This document shows positions 21,161 through 32,533 of a DNA stretch of 64,000 nt, piece by piece; position 1 is the first letter of the stretch; each line of letters opens with the position of its first letter. Below the pieces are notes generated by a model. The model worked only from the letters and a program-made list of their open reading frames with translations, did no database searches and was not told where the DNA came from. The DNA comes from Anastrepha obliqua (Eukaryota; Arthropoda; Insecta; Diptera; Tephritidae). The position numbers were made by a program, and so were the translations under genes. Location: positions 61,970,001 to 62,034,000 of the forward strand of contig NC_072893.1 in assembly GCF_027943255.1 (NCBI RefSeq), in the 5' to 3' direction.

Positions 21161-21789
21161 CGAAGACTTATTTGCTTACCCTTTCTATTTCTTAGAAAAA
21201 TAACCTATTCGCGTAAAAAATTTTGTGGCACATATCAAAATTTCCTTAATTCAACATGATAGTTTGACTTACCTTTCACCATCATTTTTGGACAACTCTT
21301 TCGAGCTTAAACTGTTCGATCGTGGTAATTTTCAAGAAGGCATTTTTTTTAACTTTTTTTAATAACTAAATTTATATAGAAAAAACTGAATTTTCGGCAA
21401 TATTTTCAAATCGGTCCAGTTCACGTAAACTTGCCAAATTTTTTCTATGTTTTGAATATAATACATTTTTTTATGCCATTGGAAAAACCGCAATTTTTTT
21501 TGGCAAGTCACCCTAATGTATATTTGAATGTCAATTTCATGTCAATCTTTCTTCACTCCTCTTGGGGGCGCCCGATGGTTTGTACGTAGGTTCCTACCGA
21601 CGACGGTCCGACACCACGGTGCTCAAAAGCACAACGGATCAAATTAATGCGTTGATCAGCGCCCCAAAAATGCAAACAACATTTAACGGTACCAATTGAC
21701 AGTGTTGAATTTCTCTTGGGAGCATAAGACCTTATATTTATAAGGCTTTTCTATCCGACCCAGGTCCGACAGTTATATTTGGCTGCTGC
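21161..21789. other. mixed non-coding DNA
   Basis: 21540-21790 is unusually GC-rich for the window (CTTGGGGGCGCCCGATGG, ACGACGGTCCGACACCACGG) and may be part of an unidentified repeat. I recognise no coding content. Confidence 0.3.
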
Positions 21790-21850
21790 AAGGGGGAAGG
21801 AGCTCGATCAAACATCTAACAGAAGTGTACGCGCCAATGAACTTTTTATT
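21790..21850 (+). repeat. tRNA-derived SINE, 3'-end fragment
   Basis: GGAAGGAGCTCGATCAAACA and TCTAACAGAAGTGTACGCGC followed by CAAT match the last about 55 bases of the SINE. It lies in the opposite orientation to the fragment at 21035-21160. Confidence 0.6.
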
Positions 21851-22559
21851 TTTATTTATATACCTAAGCTAAACTATGTGGGAATTCTGACACTTAACGA
21901 AATTTGAGTCAGAAATGAGACTTTGGATTTTAGGATCCGCCTGGCTTGTGAACAGACCAATTGCACTGGCTTACAGTAAAAATGAGCACTTATGGTTTAA
22001 AATGTGCTATGGAAATGGTTCTCTCTTTGATTTTCACTTCGATTAGACATACATTTTAACCATATTTTCCACTCTTTTGAAAATGTCTTAGTTCAAGACA
22101 TCAAAATTTGTATGGACCGCAAAAAACATATGAGCAAAATGTTGCAAATCCATCGAGTGTTCTATTATTGGCTCGGCATACTTTCAGGAAATATTAACTT
22201 GAGTCTGGCTTGAGTTGCCTTAAATTTTTGCAGAGTATTATAAGTCTACGGTTTGCAAGAACGATTGATGCGGCCTTGTAAGACTACTAACTGGTTCACA
22301 AAGTTGAACCATGGAGGAACTCAGCAGTCATTGGAAGAATTGCTTATTAAACTGAAAAGGGAGTAAGCACGATCGGTGGTTTTGTAAAATATATTGCTGT
22401 CGGAAAATAGGGTATAAAAAAGAACACTTTCTCATTTTTCATCGAACATTCCGGGGAACGAACCGGCGCCAGAGGATCACACCAAGTGAAGTACTTCTTA
22501 ACCTGATCTTTCAAACGTAGTGAACGCCATAACCCATCCAACGTAGCTACTGGATCGTT
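21851..22559. other. non-coding DNA, no gene seen
   Basis: No open frame with recognisable similarity was found. There is a 64-codon minus-strand frame at 22347-22541 with no known family. Confidence 0.3.
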
Positions 22560-22730
22560 ATTCGCTACAGTATGCCAATGAGCTCATACAGCTCATTGTT
22601 CCATCGCCAACGATACTCACCGTCGCTAGCGTGCAAAGGTCAAAAAATCTTCTGCAGAATCTTTCTCTCAAACACTCCAAGGAACGCCTCATCGGATATT
22701 GTCATTGTTCGAGCTTCTGCGCCAATTACA
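22560..22730 (-). mobile_element. RTE-like LINE fragment
   Basis: The reverse complement reads EARTMTISDEAFLGVFERKI, LQKIF and RWRWNNELYELI. This is the same C-terminal region as 6150-6640 and 27330-27500 in the opposite direction. Only about 60 codons remain. Confidence 0.75.
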
Positions 22731-22984
22731 GCCGTTAAATAATAACACCTCACGAATGCTAACATAAAACTGCGCTTAATTAAAAATACGCGGACTTGGT
22801 GGGCCACCCATAAAAATTCAGGTCTAATTATTTACCAGTCATCAGAAAATAGAGCAACAAAATTTAAAAAGTCGTGAAAAGAAGGCATTTAAGGCAACAT
22901 TACAGGGTGCATATGATATTTGAGGACATTTGTATATGAGTTATAAGTTCCTGAAACCATTATTTTCCTTTTTTTCCCTCATTT

Positions 22985-23165
22985 TCATATAAGATATGGA
23001 GGACCACGACTTAACTTAAGAAATGAGGAGGTGTGTAAATCACACCGATTTAGAAATCGCTAATTTTCTTAAGTCCGCCCGTATAATCGTTCTTCAGGTT
23101 TGGCGAGAATTGAAAGCATCAGGCCACGAAAAAATCTATCGCAACACGAAAAAACACTAGAATAA
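22985..23165 (+). mobile_element. possible transposase DNA-binding fragment
   Basis: EMRRCVNHTDLEIANFLKSA and VLQVWRELKASGHEKIYRN resemble the helix-turn-helix start of Tc1-type transposases (EIA-FLKV--S-V-KV--EL--SG). Only about 50 residues are readable before the sequence changes to LINE at about 23180. The call rests on this short similarity alone. Confidence 0.4.
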
Positions 23166-23179
23166 ATTTATTCAACAAG

Positions 23180-24785
23180 TGCATGCGATTATACCTAGGC
23201 CTAATCCTTGACAGTAAGCTAACGTGGAATCCTAACATTGACGAGAGAGTTAGCAAGGCAACAAGAGCCCTGTACGGATGCAAGGGCGCCATTGGCAAAA
23301 GTTGGGGTCTCTCGCCTAGAGTTGTATTTTGGCTCTATAATACCATAGTATCGGCTTTGTTGTTCTTTAGCTATTGCTATTCTCACCTCGTCATGGTCGG
23401 GTCGTGGAACGTCAATTCCATCGTCAACGATTGGTATATCGCGATCTTCACATTACCTGTGACATGCGCAGCTATCACTATTTACCATGTTCGAGAAGTA
23501 TTCCTTCCTTAATTTAAGTATGCTCTCGATGTCAGTCACCAGATAGCCGTCTTTGTTCTTACAGGAAAATGCCCCGGTCTTAAAACCTTCTGTAAGCCGC
23601 CGAATTTTCTGGTAGAGCCAATTTTGTTATATGGAGTCATTGTCTGGTAGAACTCATTGGAGAGAATAACATCGGTTAAGAACCTGGAGAGAGTTCAAAG
23701 ACCTGCACTCATTGGAATCAGTGGGGTGCTTTGAACTACTCCTACTCTAGCGTTTAATGTCATGTTAAATGTGGTACCCGTAGGCATCGCTAGCAAAACT
23801 GCTGCTGCACGTACTGCAATCAGGCTGAGAGGTTTGTGCTTCAGGCTCGATCTCACTTACGGACACTCAAGTATCCTCAGAAACTTTGGGTTCATCACTC
23901 CGACAGCGGTCCAGTGTGTACCCTTGCTTAGTCCAAACGGAACTTGGTTAACCTGTTCACGGATGCCTCGAAGTTGGACGATAGGGTTGAAGAAGGAATA
24001 TTCTGCAAAGAGCTCCCTATCAGACTCAAATTCAGGTTATTGAATCACTGCAATGTATTCCAAGCAAAGGTGGCCGCAATCAAAGAAGCAGCTGATTGGC
24101 TACTTACTTGCGAAATAACTGTTAAGAAGGGTAACATCCACTCCAATAGCCAAGCGGCAATTAGGACCCTGAGCTCTATTATGGTGATCTGGAAACTGGT
24201 CAGGGAATGTCTAGTTTCACTTTCGACTGCATTCCAACTCTTTGACATAAGGTTAATCTGGGCACCTGATCATAGTGACATTGCGGGAAACTGCGAAGCG
24301 TACGAGCAGGTCAGACAAAGGACCTGTGAGGTATTGTCTCCGCGAAAGGAGAGCATCGGGATCCCCTTGATAACCTGTGCTCTACTCCTGGAAAGATGAG
24401 CTTTGCGTCAACTCAGCGAGTGCTGGGAAAGTAGACAAACGTGTCAAGTGTCGAAATCCTTCTGGCCATAGGTGGATCGAAGGCGTTCGAGGGATATTCT
24501 GAGGATGTCAAATTCTAAGCTCTCAAAATTCGTAGGCGTCCTCACGGAGACTCGAAATTACTTCAAGTCCTTTTTGTGGCAGCGGTAAGGACGATGAGGT
24601 TGCATTATCTCAGCACCTGCAGCTTACCTGCTCCGCTCTCGCACGACTAAGATTTAAGCATCTTGGCTTTCATTTCGTTTCTACGCCTGCTGGCATAATA
24701 GGCCTTGATATCAAAAATCTGATGAACTTCATAAGCAGCATAAAGCGGCTAACACAGCCGCAAATTAGTCACCGTTCGTAATCCA
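23180..24785 (+). mobile_element. LOA/R1-like LINE with RNase H, interrupted by an RTE fragment
   Basis: Post-palm reverse transcriptase: GLILDSKLTWNPNIDERVSK, IGKSWGLSPRVVFWLYNTIV. After a foreign insert it resumes at about 23617 with PILLYGVIVW, LERVQRPALIGISGVL. RNase H follows at about 23944-24330: LFTDASKLDD, FQAKVAAIKEAADWL, IHSNSQAAIRTL, IWAPDHSDIAGN. The C-terminal tail is at 24580-24780: LQLTCSALARLRFKHLGFHF. The catalytic SDSQ is changed to SNSQ and the H of the usual PGHSGI is shifted, so the RNase H is inactive. The tail matches the LINE tails at 33270-33640 and 60575-61190. Confidence 0.85.
23361..23612 (-). mobile_element. RTE-like LINE fragment inserted in another LINE
   Basis: On the minus strand: KIRRLTEGFKTGAFSCKNKD, GYLVTDIESILKLRKEYFSN, VPRPDHDEVRIAIAKEQQ. 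This is the stretch between the endonuclease and the polymerase of RTE-type LINEs (the DG-L-TD----L-RW--YF and PPPD-DEV--AI pattern). It splits the surrounding LINE exactly within its W-Y-(V/I)---P(I)L-YG motif. Confidence 0.8.
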
Positions 24786-25939
24786 CAAACACCTCCTCTC
24801 CCACCCCTCATAACACCATTTCTTCTCTGGAGAATCGTTTCCGAACCCAAATCAAAGAGGCTATTGCAGCTAGTGGAAATTTTATTCAACAATTTTCTAC
24901 AAAATAAAAGCTAATTAATTTCACTTTGAAGTTGTCCTCAAAAATCCGTACGCACCCTGTACATAAGAGGCGAAAAAAAGTATTTAAAAAAACAAAATGC
25001 ACACCAGTGGAGCAACCAATTGTGGCAGGTAATGATGGGGAAATTAGGAAAATCCTGATAATCAAAAGGAGTTTGCGAATAGGGGACTTTCGAAATGCTT
25101 TGTTCCTCTCTCGCTATTTAAAGTGCAGCGATTACAAAAGGCCGTGGCGACTATTTCGGCAACCAGGCCTTAATTTATTGCGCATAAATATGCGGCAAAG
25201 TTTCACAGCTAACGCAAGTAAGCATTCGCTGTTGTGAATAGGCCAATGGTTGAAAAGTTTCGTGCACTTGGTCGCTACTACGTCAGCTACTTCAGCGATT
25301 TTAGCGGTTATGGAAAATTTGCTGCTGATAGGCTGAGTTGCGTTGCTGTAAATTATTCACTTAATGTGCACTTAAGCGCTCATTTACTGTGTCATAGTTA
25401 AGTTATTGTTGTTACTGCTGTTCTTGCTGCTGCTTCTTTTTTCCTTCTGTAAACATTCTTTGGCTGTTGTTTAAGTACCAGTGTCATTCATTGCGGATGG
25501 TCAGCATGTGCCTTTTAGCACTGCCACAAGCGCCAGCGCAAGATCTATGAGGCGGCAGAAGGCCTTGTAAATATCATTAAATGCAAATGTTATACATATC
25601 CGGATATATACGAAAGTGCAAAGCCACAGCACATACATATACACATTAGAGCTGGGTGATTTTTTATTATGTGGGCTCATTTTCATTAAATTTCGCTTTA
25701 AAATATCTTTCGCCTCCCGATTGGCATTGTGACCGCCTAAACAATTTTTCCCGAGTTCATCAAAGCGCGCCAGACATTTCTTCCTTATAGTAATAGGCTC
25801 TAATAAGACACATAAAGAAGAGCCGATGGCTGATGCTGCTAGTGCTGCTGCTTCTTTATATTTGTAATAATGCACACATCAACCGACGCAATCGAGGCGT
25901 TTCTATTGCTCTGTTGCTACCATTACATCCCGAACTCTT
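24786..25939. other. unique DNA, no gene confirmed
   Basis: A 103-codon frame at 24926-25237 (MKLSSKIRTHPVHKRRKKVF) and a 124-codon minus frame at 25501-25875 show no family I recognise. The 25240-25900 segment (GCTGCTGCTTC repeats, hairpin-free) looks like native intergenic sequence. No splice or start context supports a gene. Confidence 0.35.
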
Positions 25940-26655
25940 CGAAAAGCAATCATAGAGTTGGAAAATACCGGATTACCCCACATTGATATTTCATTACAAT
26001 TACACGTTCCAAACTCGATTATTTTTAATGCTTTGAAATATTTTTCTGAGTATAAAATAGCTCGAAACATTCCCAGAATGAAGAAAATGCAAAAGGAAAG
26101 TATCTTGACTATTTGGATAATCGTTAGATTGTTAAAACAAGGTCAAGGGAAGAGTACTGCTGTCATCTGTCGATAAATTTTTGTGCACCTGAAGAAGGAA
26201 ATAACGTAAAGAACAGTTGCGGTGCGATTGTAAGAAGCAGAGATTCACGTTCGACTGGCACGGAAGAATCCATTGGTAATAGCATCGCAACGATGCTACG
26301 CCGTATTGAGTTTGCTCCGGAGAACATATCCCAGACTCAAAATCATTGGCATTATATTTAATTCAGCGATAAAACGAAAATAAATAGAGTTGATCGAGAT
26401 GGTAAGAAGTATGTGCGGTGGCCAAAACTTTCAAAATTCGACTCAAAGTTCGTCTCACCAATCATAAAGCACGGGGGGGAGCCAATAATGGTGTGACTGC
26501 TTTTCGTGGAACAGTTATCGTATTGAAGGTGATATGGATACGGTCAAGTACGTTACGTTTAAGATACTTAAAAATGCAATGCTACCTTATGCGAAAGTGA
26601 ATTTAGCTGTGATTTGGAAATTTCAACACGACAATGATTCGAAGCTCGTCACACA
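25940..26655 (+). mobile_element. Tc1-like transposon relic
   Basis: Pieces in order: VRLLKQGQGKSTAVICR, AVRLKEAEIHVRLARKNPLV, FSDKTKINRVDRDGKKYVRW (first catalytic Asp at about 26370), SKFVSPIIKHGGEPIMV, YVTFKILKNAMLPYAKVNLA and WKFQHDNDSK (second catalytic block). It is cut off at about 26655, right after the second aspartate, by an RTE-type LINE. Many frameshifts and stops are present. Confidence 0.82.
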
Positions 26656-27720
26656 CACCATCTTTTCGTTGACTTCAAAGCTACATTCGACATTACGAAA
26701 AGGAGTTTCCTGTATGCCGCGATGTCTGAATTTGGTATCCTCGCAAAACTAATACGGCAATGCAAGATGACGTTGCTGAACACCAGCAGCGCCGTCAGAA
26801 TTGGGAAGGATTTCTCCGAGCCGTTTGATACCAAACGAGGTTTCAGACAGGGTGACCCGCTGTCGTGTGAATTCTTTAACCTGATGTTGGAGAAGATCGC
26901 ACGAGCCGCAGAACTTAATCGCTCAGGCACAATTTTTTATAAGAGCGAACAATTGCTGGCGTATGCTGATGATATCGACATAATCGGCCTTAACAACCGC
27001 GCTGTTAGTTCTGCCTTCTCCAAACTGAATAAAGAGGCAAAGCGAATGGGTCTGGTGGTGAACGAGGACAAAACGAAGTACCTCCAGTCTTCAAACAAAC
27101 AGTCGGCCCACTCGCGTATCGGCACCCCACGTCACTGTAGACAGTTATAATTTCGAGGTTGTAAAAAACTTCGTTTATTTAGGAACCAGCATTAACACCC
27201 ATAACAATGTCAGCCTTGAAATCCAACGTAGAATCTCTCATGCCAACAAGTGCTACTTTGAACTAATTAGGCAATTGAGTAGAAAAGTCCTCTCTCGATG
27301 AACAAAACTAACACTCTACAAGACTCTCATCATGCCCGTCCTAACGTATGGCACAGAAGCTTGGACGATGACAACATCCGATGAAGCGACGCTTGGAGTG
27401 TTTGAGAGAAAGATTTAGCGTAAGATTTTTGGACCTTTGCACGTTGGCAACGGCGAATATCGCAGGCTGTATGAGCCTTACGACGACATAGACATAGCGT
27501 AGCGAATAAATATCCAGCGGCTACGTTGGCTGGGTCAGGTCGTCCGAATGGATACAAACGCTCCAGCTCTGAAAGTATTTGATGCGGTACCAGCTAATGG
27601 TAGCAGAGAAAGAGGAAAGATCAGGTGTAGAAGGACTTGGCTTCACTTGGTGTGTCCAATTGGCGCCGGTTAGCACAAAATCGCGTGAGCGGTTATCGCG
27701 CCAATTAAGGAGAAGAAGAA
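26655..27720 (+). mobile_element. RTE-like LINE, 3' half of the reverse transcriptase
   Basis: The polymerase starts abruptly with HHLFVDFKATFDI (conserved palm A). It continues AMSEFGILAKLIRQCKMTLL, FDTKRGFRQGDPLSCEFFNL, QLLAYADDIDIIGL (catalytic ADD) and KTKYLQS. Frame changes then lead to VKNFVYLGTSINTHNNVSLE, TKLTLYKTLIMPVLTYGTEAWT, FERKI, RKIFGPLHVGN, RLRWLGQVVRMDTNAPALKV. It ends near 27720 in GAGAAGAAGAA. The 142-codon open stretch 26722-27150 holds the catalytic core. Downstream stops (for example AGATGAACA at 27296) show it is inactive. Confidence 0.88.
26722..27150 (+). pseudogene. RTE-type reverse transcriptase palm fragment
   Basis: 142 open codons with the polymerase B motif (RGFRQGDPLSCEFFNLMLE) and C motif (LLAYADDIDIIGL, where the two aspartates bind metal). 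The protein would reverse-transcribe LINE RNA at a nicked target. The start is internal, because conserved sequence continues upstream to 26655. The frame is lost at about 27125, in the linker before VKNFVYLG. Confidence 0.85.
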
Positions 27721-28060
27721 TGGCTGTTCTTGAATGGCTTCGGTTTGTCCTTCAGCGTGGCCTTAAGTCAAACATGAGCCTCATCGCTGAACACCATAAG
27801 TTGGCCTGAGCGAGCGATGCACATTTTTTACAGGGCGTAGATTTTCGTAATAGAATTGTACGAATTGTAAATGTTGTTGAGGCGTACATTTTTCCAAGAC
27901 AAAATGCCAATGAACATTGAAAAAAAATATGTATTTAGTTTGACAGTAGTCATGCGTGATCTGCCAAAAAAACCCTGTTGGGAAAGGTCCTCCAATCTGA
28001 TCACGCTTCATTGGAAGCAGGCAACACACTGTATCGCGGGTCATATATCTTAAAGTTTCC
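27721..28060 (-). mobile_element. Tc3-like transposon fragment
   Basis: The minus strand reads EKCTPQQHLQFVQFYYENLR and PVKNVHRSLRPTYG. This is the helix-turn-helix start of the Tc3-like family, also seen at 52369-52470 as TPQQRLQIVQLYYENQRSV. It is followed after a short deletion by QLMVFSDEAHV, the first catalytic aspartate region, and KPKPFKNSH. The sequence in between is missing. It begins exactly where the RTE-type LINE ends. Confidence 0.65.
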
Positions 28061-28284
28061 TACGTCCAGATACTGGTCTCGCAATCTGCTTACAATCATG
28101 AAATTTTTTTTGCAATATTTATAGCCAATCCATAAGAAATAATTTTTTTCTTTTGCATTTTTATTAAATATTGCAAGACATTTAAATTGTCAGCTTTAAT
28201 ATTCTGGTCATTAACTTGAATACCTTTGTTTATAATATTATACTTAAATATATTAAATATATAATTAGCTCTTACATCCTGTTT

Positions 28285-28520
28285 GTGATATGCGTTGGAA
28301 AATCCCACAAAATGGAGGGACGTACAGTTTTTAGCTACCTCTGAAAGGCAAATATTTTTATGTGGAGCTTTTTCATGGCAGAAAACACTAGGAAGATTCC
28401 CATTGCCTGCCGAGTGGCGACCGCCAGCAGAAAAACGTTTCTATCACTTGTTATTTCATGTTCGGAAATTCGAATCTGTGCACTTCCTAGTGATAGTCAC
28501 ACAGCAACCCATTCAGAAAA
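28285..28520 (-). repeat. tRNA-derived SINE, diverged copy
   Basis: In plus-strand order: CACAAAATGGAGGGACGTAC, TTTTATGTGGAGCTTTTTCA, CCATTGCCTGCCGAGTGGCG, GAAATTCGAATCTGTGCAC, CACACAGCAACCCATTCAG. This is the reverse complement of the SINE from mid-body to the tRNA head. The final A-box end is eroded, and the 3' terminal (GCGCCAATTATT) part is absent. Confidence 0.75.
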
Positions 28521-29787
28521 ACTGCTATTAAAATATTTCTTAAATATTTTTTGCTTTTTTATCTCCACATGCACCACATACATAGCTTCAGCTACAACTA
28601 AGTTAAAATTCAACATAAATATCAATTAATAATGAATATATAAACAAATAAATAAATAGCTTCTATAAGTGATCTGTTTGCATATAAATGGGTGAGAGAG
28701 ATATACAACCTCTGAGCACTTGCTCAGAGTGCCTTAATAATGAGCAGTTAAGCCTTCAACTGCGCGTATGAGTTCTTTCCTTACACGCGCTTCCAATGCA
28801 ACATGTGTTATTTACCTATACATATATATGCAAATATGTACATATATATTATATAAGTGAATATGTGAATGCTCATAAAGTAATTTATAGCAACAATTAT
28901 GTCATAAAAAATTATAGTTTGAATTGATGATACTACACGCCAGTTTGCCACTTACTATACATGTACCTATGTTGCACGCTCTTGAAAGTTCATCTGTCAG
29001 AATGTACCAGAAACCTAACAATTGTGTGGTTGCAACAATTGTTGCATGGCCTGAAGTGGTATGTCAATAATGCTTGAATGAAAGTTCGCAACCAAGTGGG
29101 GCTTCACCGATGCCAAATTGCGCTGAAAACGGTATTAACACTTATGAGTTCAATATATGTTTACATATATGCATAAGTATATATAAGTATCAATTTTAAC
29201 GAACGCAATCGTGCAACTTGTTGAACCCAAAAACACTGAGCGGTCACTTATCGTCCTGATTGTCCGAAAAGTGCGTCGATGGATGCTTGAAGTGAAACTT
29301 AATGTTTGATATTGACTTACCTACTTTCATGTATGCGTAACATTTTGCATATATGTATGTGTGTGCATTTATATTTGCAAGAATAATCTTATCGGCTGTT
29401 GAAACACTTGCCCTAATTAATTCGTACCGCCACGATTTTCTTTTCATATACACCTCGATGTAAAGTTGAGGAAGAATATCAACGCGTTTTCACCGAAGAC
29501 ATTTATTTAAACAAATATTAATCAATAATTAATCAATTATACATTTGCCGTTACTGCTTACAACCTCTTCCCATAAATTCCGCCATAAATCGCCTGGTCT
29601 GGTATCAGAAGTTGTTGGGCCAATTAAGGACCTCTTAGTTATCGAAGGTAACGCCCTTAATATGGTTTGACAGTTGTTCAAAATCAAAGAATCTAAAAAT
29701 GTGTGTTATAATTTCAACCCTTTGAATCAGGAGTTTTGAATAGTTTTCTAGTTTGCAGATTTATACCCCATATCCATATAGTTTTAG
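28521..29787. other. AT-rich unique DNA, no gene seen
   Basis: There are TATATATGCAAATATGTACATATATAT-like alternations near 28820-28860 and 29160-29190. No transposon protein is recognisable. It may be native intergenic sequence. Confidence 0.4.
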
Positions 29788-30342
29788 TAAAGGGTTTTCC
29801 AATCATTGGTGTTATTTTGATATTCAAAGAAAAATGATATTTTTTAATATAAATCATAGCATGTTTACTTCATTATAAAGAGGAAGGTATGCCGTTAATA
29901 GTGGAAAATACAATAAAATCAGCCAAATGACCACCACGACCACGCTTACAGGACAATATTCTTTTTATGAAATTTTCCATAACCGAATTGCAAAGTGGTT
30001 GTTCTTTGTCCTCGATAGCTTCACGAATTCCATCTTTGAGATCTTGAATCAACCCTGAGCTGTTGGCGTAGATCTTCTCTTTCACGTGGCCGCAAAGAAC
30101 AAAGTCACAAGGTGTTAAATCACAAGATCTCGGTGGCCAATTGTAATCACCTCTTCGAGAGATAACACGGTCCGGAAACTTTTTCCGTAAAATATCAATG
30201 GTTTCATTACTTGTGTGGCACGTAGCGCCGTCTTGTTGAAAATAAACGTTGTTCAGATCAATACCATCCAATTCCGGCCATAAAAAATCGTTAGTCATCT
30301 CTCGATTGCGATAGATAACACCTGTTATTGGAAAACCCTATA
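29788..30342 (-). mobile_element. Tc3-like deletion derivative with TIRs and TA target sites
   Basis: The ends are AAGGGTTTTCCAATCATTGG (29790) and, reverse-complemented from about 30340, AGGGTTTTCCAATAACAGGT. TA sits outside each. Inside is only the C-terminal half of the transposase, joined almost directly to the 5' terminal repeat. The element at 39165-39679 has the same structure and breakpoint. At about 550 bp it is much shorter than a full element (about 1.2-1.4 kb) and cannot be autonomous. Confidence 0.88.
29873..30298 (-). CDS. truncated Tc3-like transposase (C-terminal half), open frame
   Basis: 141 uninterrupted codons. DLNNVYFQQDGATCHTSNET carries the second catalytic aspartate (DGATCH), PRSCDLTPCDFVLCGHVKEK carries the third acidic site, and a basic CKRGRGGHLADF tail follows. 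The N-terminal DNA-binding region and first aspartate (SDEAHF block) are deleted, so it cannot catalyse transposition. A protein could be translated from the ATG at 30298, just inside the terminal repeat. Whether it is expressed is unknown. Confidence 0.55.
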   Translation of the reverse strand: MTNDFLWPELDGIDLNNVYFQQDGATCHTSNETIDILRKKFPDRVISRRGDYNWPPRSCDLTPCDFVLCGHVKEKIYANSSGLIQDLKDGIREAIEDKEQPLCNSVMENFIKRILSCKRGRGGHLADFIVFSTINGIPSSL

Positions 30343-30398
30343 TAAAAACCTATTATTTTTTTGTAGTCATTGTTAACTTTGTTTGATAGTAATGTTAA

Positions 30399-31117
30399 CT
30401 AAGGGGACTCGGTGGTCTAGAAATCTCAAAAAATCGGTTTTGTTTTTTAGACATTTCGAAAGTGTAGTATCTTAAAAATATACTGTGAAATTTTCATGCG
30501 GAAATTCCCATTATTATAGCTTCTACACCCCTTTAACTAGGTAGAGAGCGGTCCGCCCGCTCCTGCACCTCAAATTTTAAACTCATTTATCTCGAATCGA
30601 CTTTTTTTCGGCCTGGTGTTGTCAAAAAAAAAAAAATGTTCAACCGAATCATCTGAAATTTTAGTATGTTGTACACAACATCAATGGGTCTCGCCCGTAC
30701 CAGAATCATACAATTATTTCAATTATTTCGTATTTGCTTGATTAAAAAACTGAAAAAAAACGATTTTTAGAGTGTCAAATTCAAAACCGTGCCATTTTGT
30801 CAAATTTTTGTTTTTTTATTCTAATACAGGACATATAGTAGCTACAGTCATACTGATTAATCGTTTGTTTTTTTTTTTTTTGGTTTTTGTGTTTCAGATA
30901 AATAGAAGAGCCAAAATGTACAACACCGTCCAGGTCCAATTTTTCGGGAGGGTCAACTTCGGCGCCATTTTTTAAATTATTAAAATTTATTTTTTTTTAA
31001 TTTTTGTACGTAAAGGAAGCCTACAAAATTTAGATATCGGTTTTGAGTTTTTTATTGTAAAAAAAAATCTGAAAATACCTTCAATTTTTCGAGCTCTAGA
31101 CTATCGCGATCCCTTAA
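30399..31117. mobile_element. TTAA-type MITE with imperfect TIRs
   Basis: The left end (30403) GGGGACTCGGTGGTCTAGA and the reverse complement of the right end (31113) GGGATCGCGATAGTCTAGA agree at 14 of 19 positions. The flank is TTAA on the right (31114-31117) and CTAA on the left (30399-30402), a likely decayed TTAA. It is 711 bp long with no transposase. The terminal pattern GGG...GTCTAGA resembles the Kolobok-like element at 34772 (GGGG...ACTCTAG), but the interior is not obviously related. Confidence 0.6.
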
Positions 31118-32533
31118 ATAAAATGTTTCAAATAGTCAATAGAACTGCAAGGCATATCTTTACAAAATATGGATATTTCACTGATTCATAAGGTATTCAT
31201 GTAGTACTGTTGCAATAATTTTACAATCTATATCCTTACCATTACAATATAAATCTAAACAAATCATAGAAAACTACTCTATTAAGGGAACTTACTTTAA
31301 TTAAATCATACGAATATTTCCATAACTTCCTTAACAAATCCTGAATAGGCTTGCAGTGAAATAAGGTTTCCTTATAGTCAGTAAAGTAGTAAATACTATG
31401 TAGAAGTAAACAAATAAATTACTGGACTTCAAGGCAACAGCAGCCAGGAACTGGCAAAATGACCTGTCTGCTTTCCTTTTCCTGCTTTTCTTTTCCTTCT
31501 ACCCCAAGCCAGTTTTATTCGATCAAGCCATTCATTGTTGATGTCCTATTACAAAACGTAGCCAGTATATTTGCTACGAAAACACATGTCAACAGACCAT
31601 TTTATTAGCTTCTAATGGATACATTTTACTTATGACTTCCATGTATGTATGTGTGTATAAAAATGCCGCTCAACTTTTACATTACATGTGTATATACATC
31701 TGTTTGTGCAAACAAATTACATATTCTTATCGTGCGAAACAACAATATTTCATATGAGTGGCACATTTGAGTAAATCAAGTACACAGACAAAGTTGCCTC
31801 TCATATCGTATGCACAACTTTTAATCTACAACAATTTTCCCCTAGACATTGGCAAATTATGATGCTGTTGTCGCTGTTGTCACTGCTGCTATTATTGTTG
31901 TTATTTTAGTATTTTGTGTACTCAGCTCTTGGCAAGCTGGCTTGCTTGTCTGATAGTTTGACTATCACTGCCTTCACTGGGATATGTGAGAGGGAAGCTT
32001 ATAGCTGAATGGAAGTTTTACCTTCGCAGAACAGACGACTTTTTATAGATACACCTACTTGTATGTACAGAAGTATATGTACTTGTATTTGTGTGAGAGT
32101 GATATAATTTCATGGAGTGTTGGTTTGATTTTGTGATTCTTTGAAAGCATTTTTCTGTTATACTTACTTTTACTAGAATGCTTTTAGTTGTAATTATGTA
32201 TACATAGAGGTGTATATACATATGTATATGCACCACAGAGGTCAGTAATGGGATGTCGGTACTATAAGTGTTGCATACGTGTCGAAAATCGTAGGATTAG
32301 TTGATATGAATTCCAGAATGATTTGTAGAATTTCTTCAAGTTTAAGTGTAGAGCACATTACATTAATGCTTGAATATTCTGACAAACACATAAACACAAG
32401 TCAAATTTTATAAGCCATAAGAGTCTGATTTTTGAACTTTTTAGCATATATTTTAACACATGAGTTCGTGTCTGCCTTAAAAATTGTTTTTTTTTTTGTT
32501 GTTTCTGTAAACTTTGTTTTAAATAAAAAAATA
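31118..32533. other. AT-rich unique DNA, no gene seen
   Basis: There are no recognisable proteins or terminal repeats. A TGCTGTTGTCGCTGTTGTCACTGCTG-like triplet-rich stretch lies near 31863-31905. It may be native intergenic DNA. Confidence 0.4.

Noticed and set aside
24926..25237. 103-codon lysine-rich plus-strand frame
   Set aside because: No recognised domain; follows a LINE tail and looks like chance coding in AT-rich DNA.
25501..25875. 124-codon minus-strand frame with alanine-rich start
   Set aside because: The alanine run comes from GCTGCTGCT-type triplets; no family or splice context.
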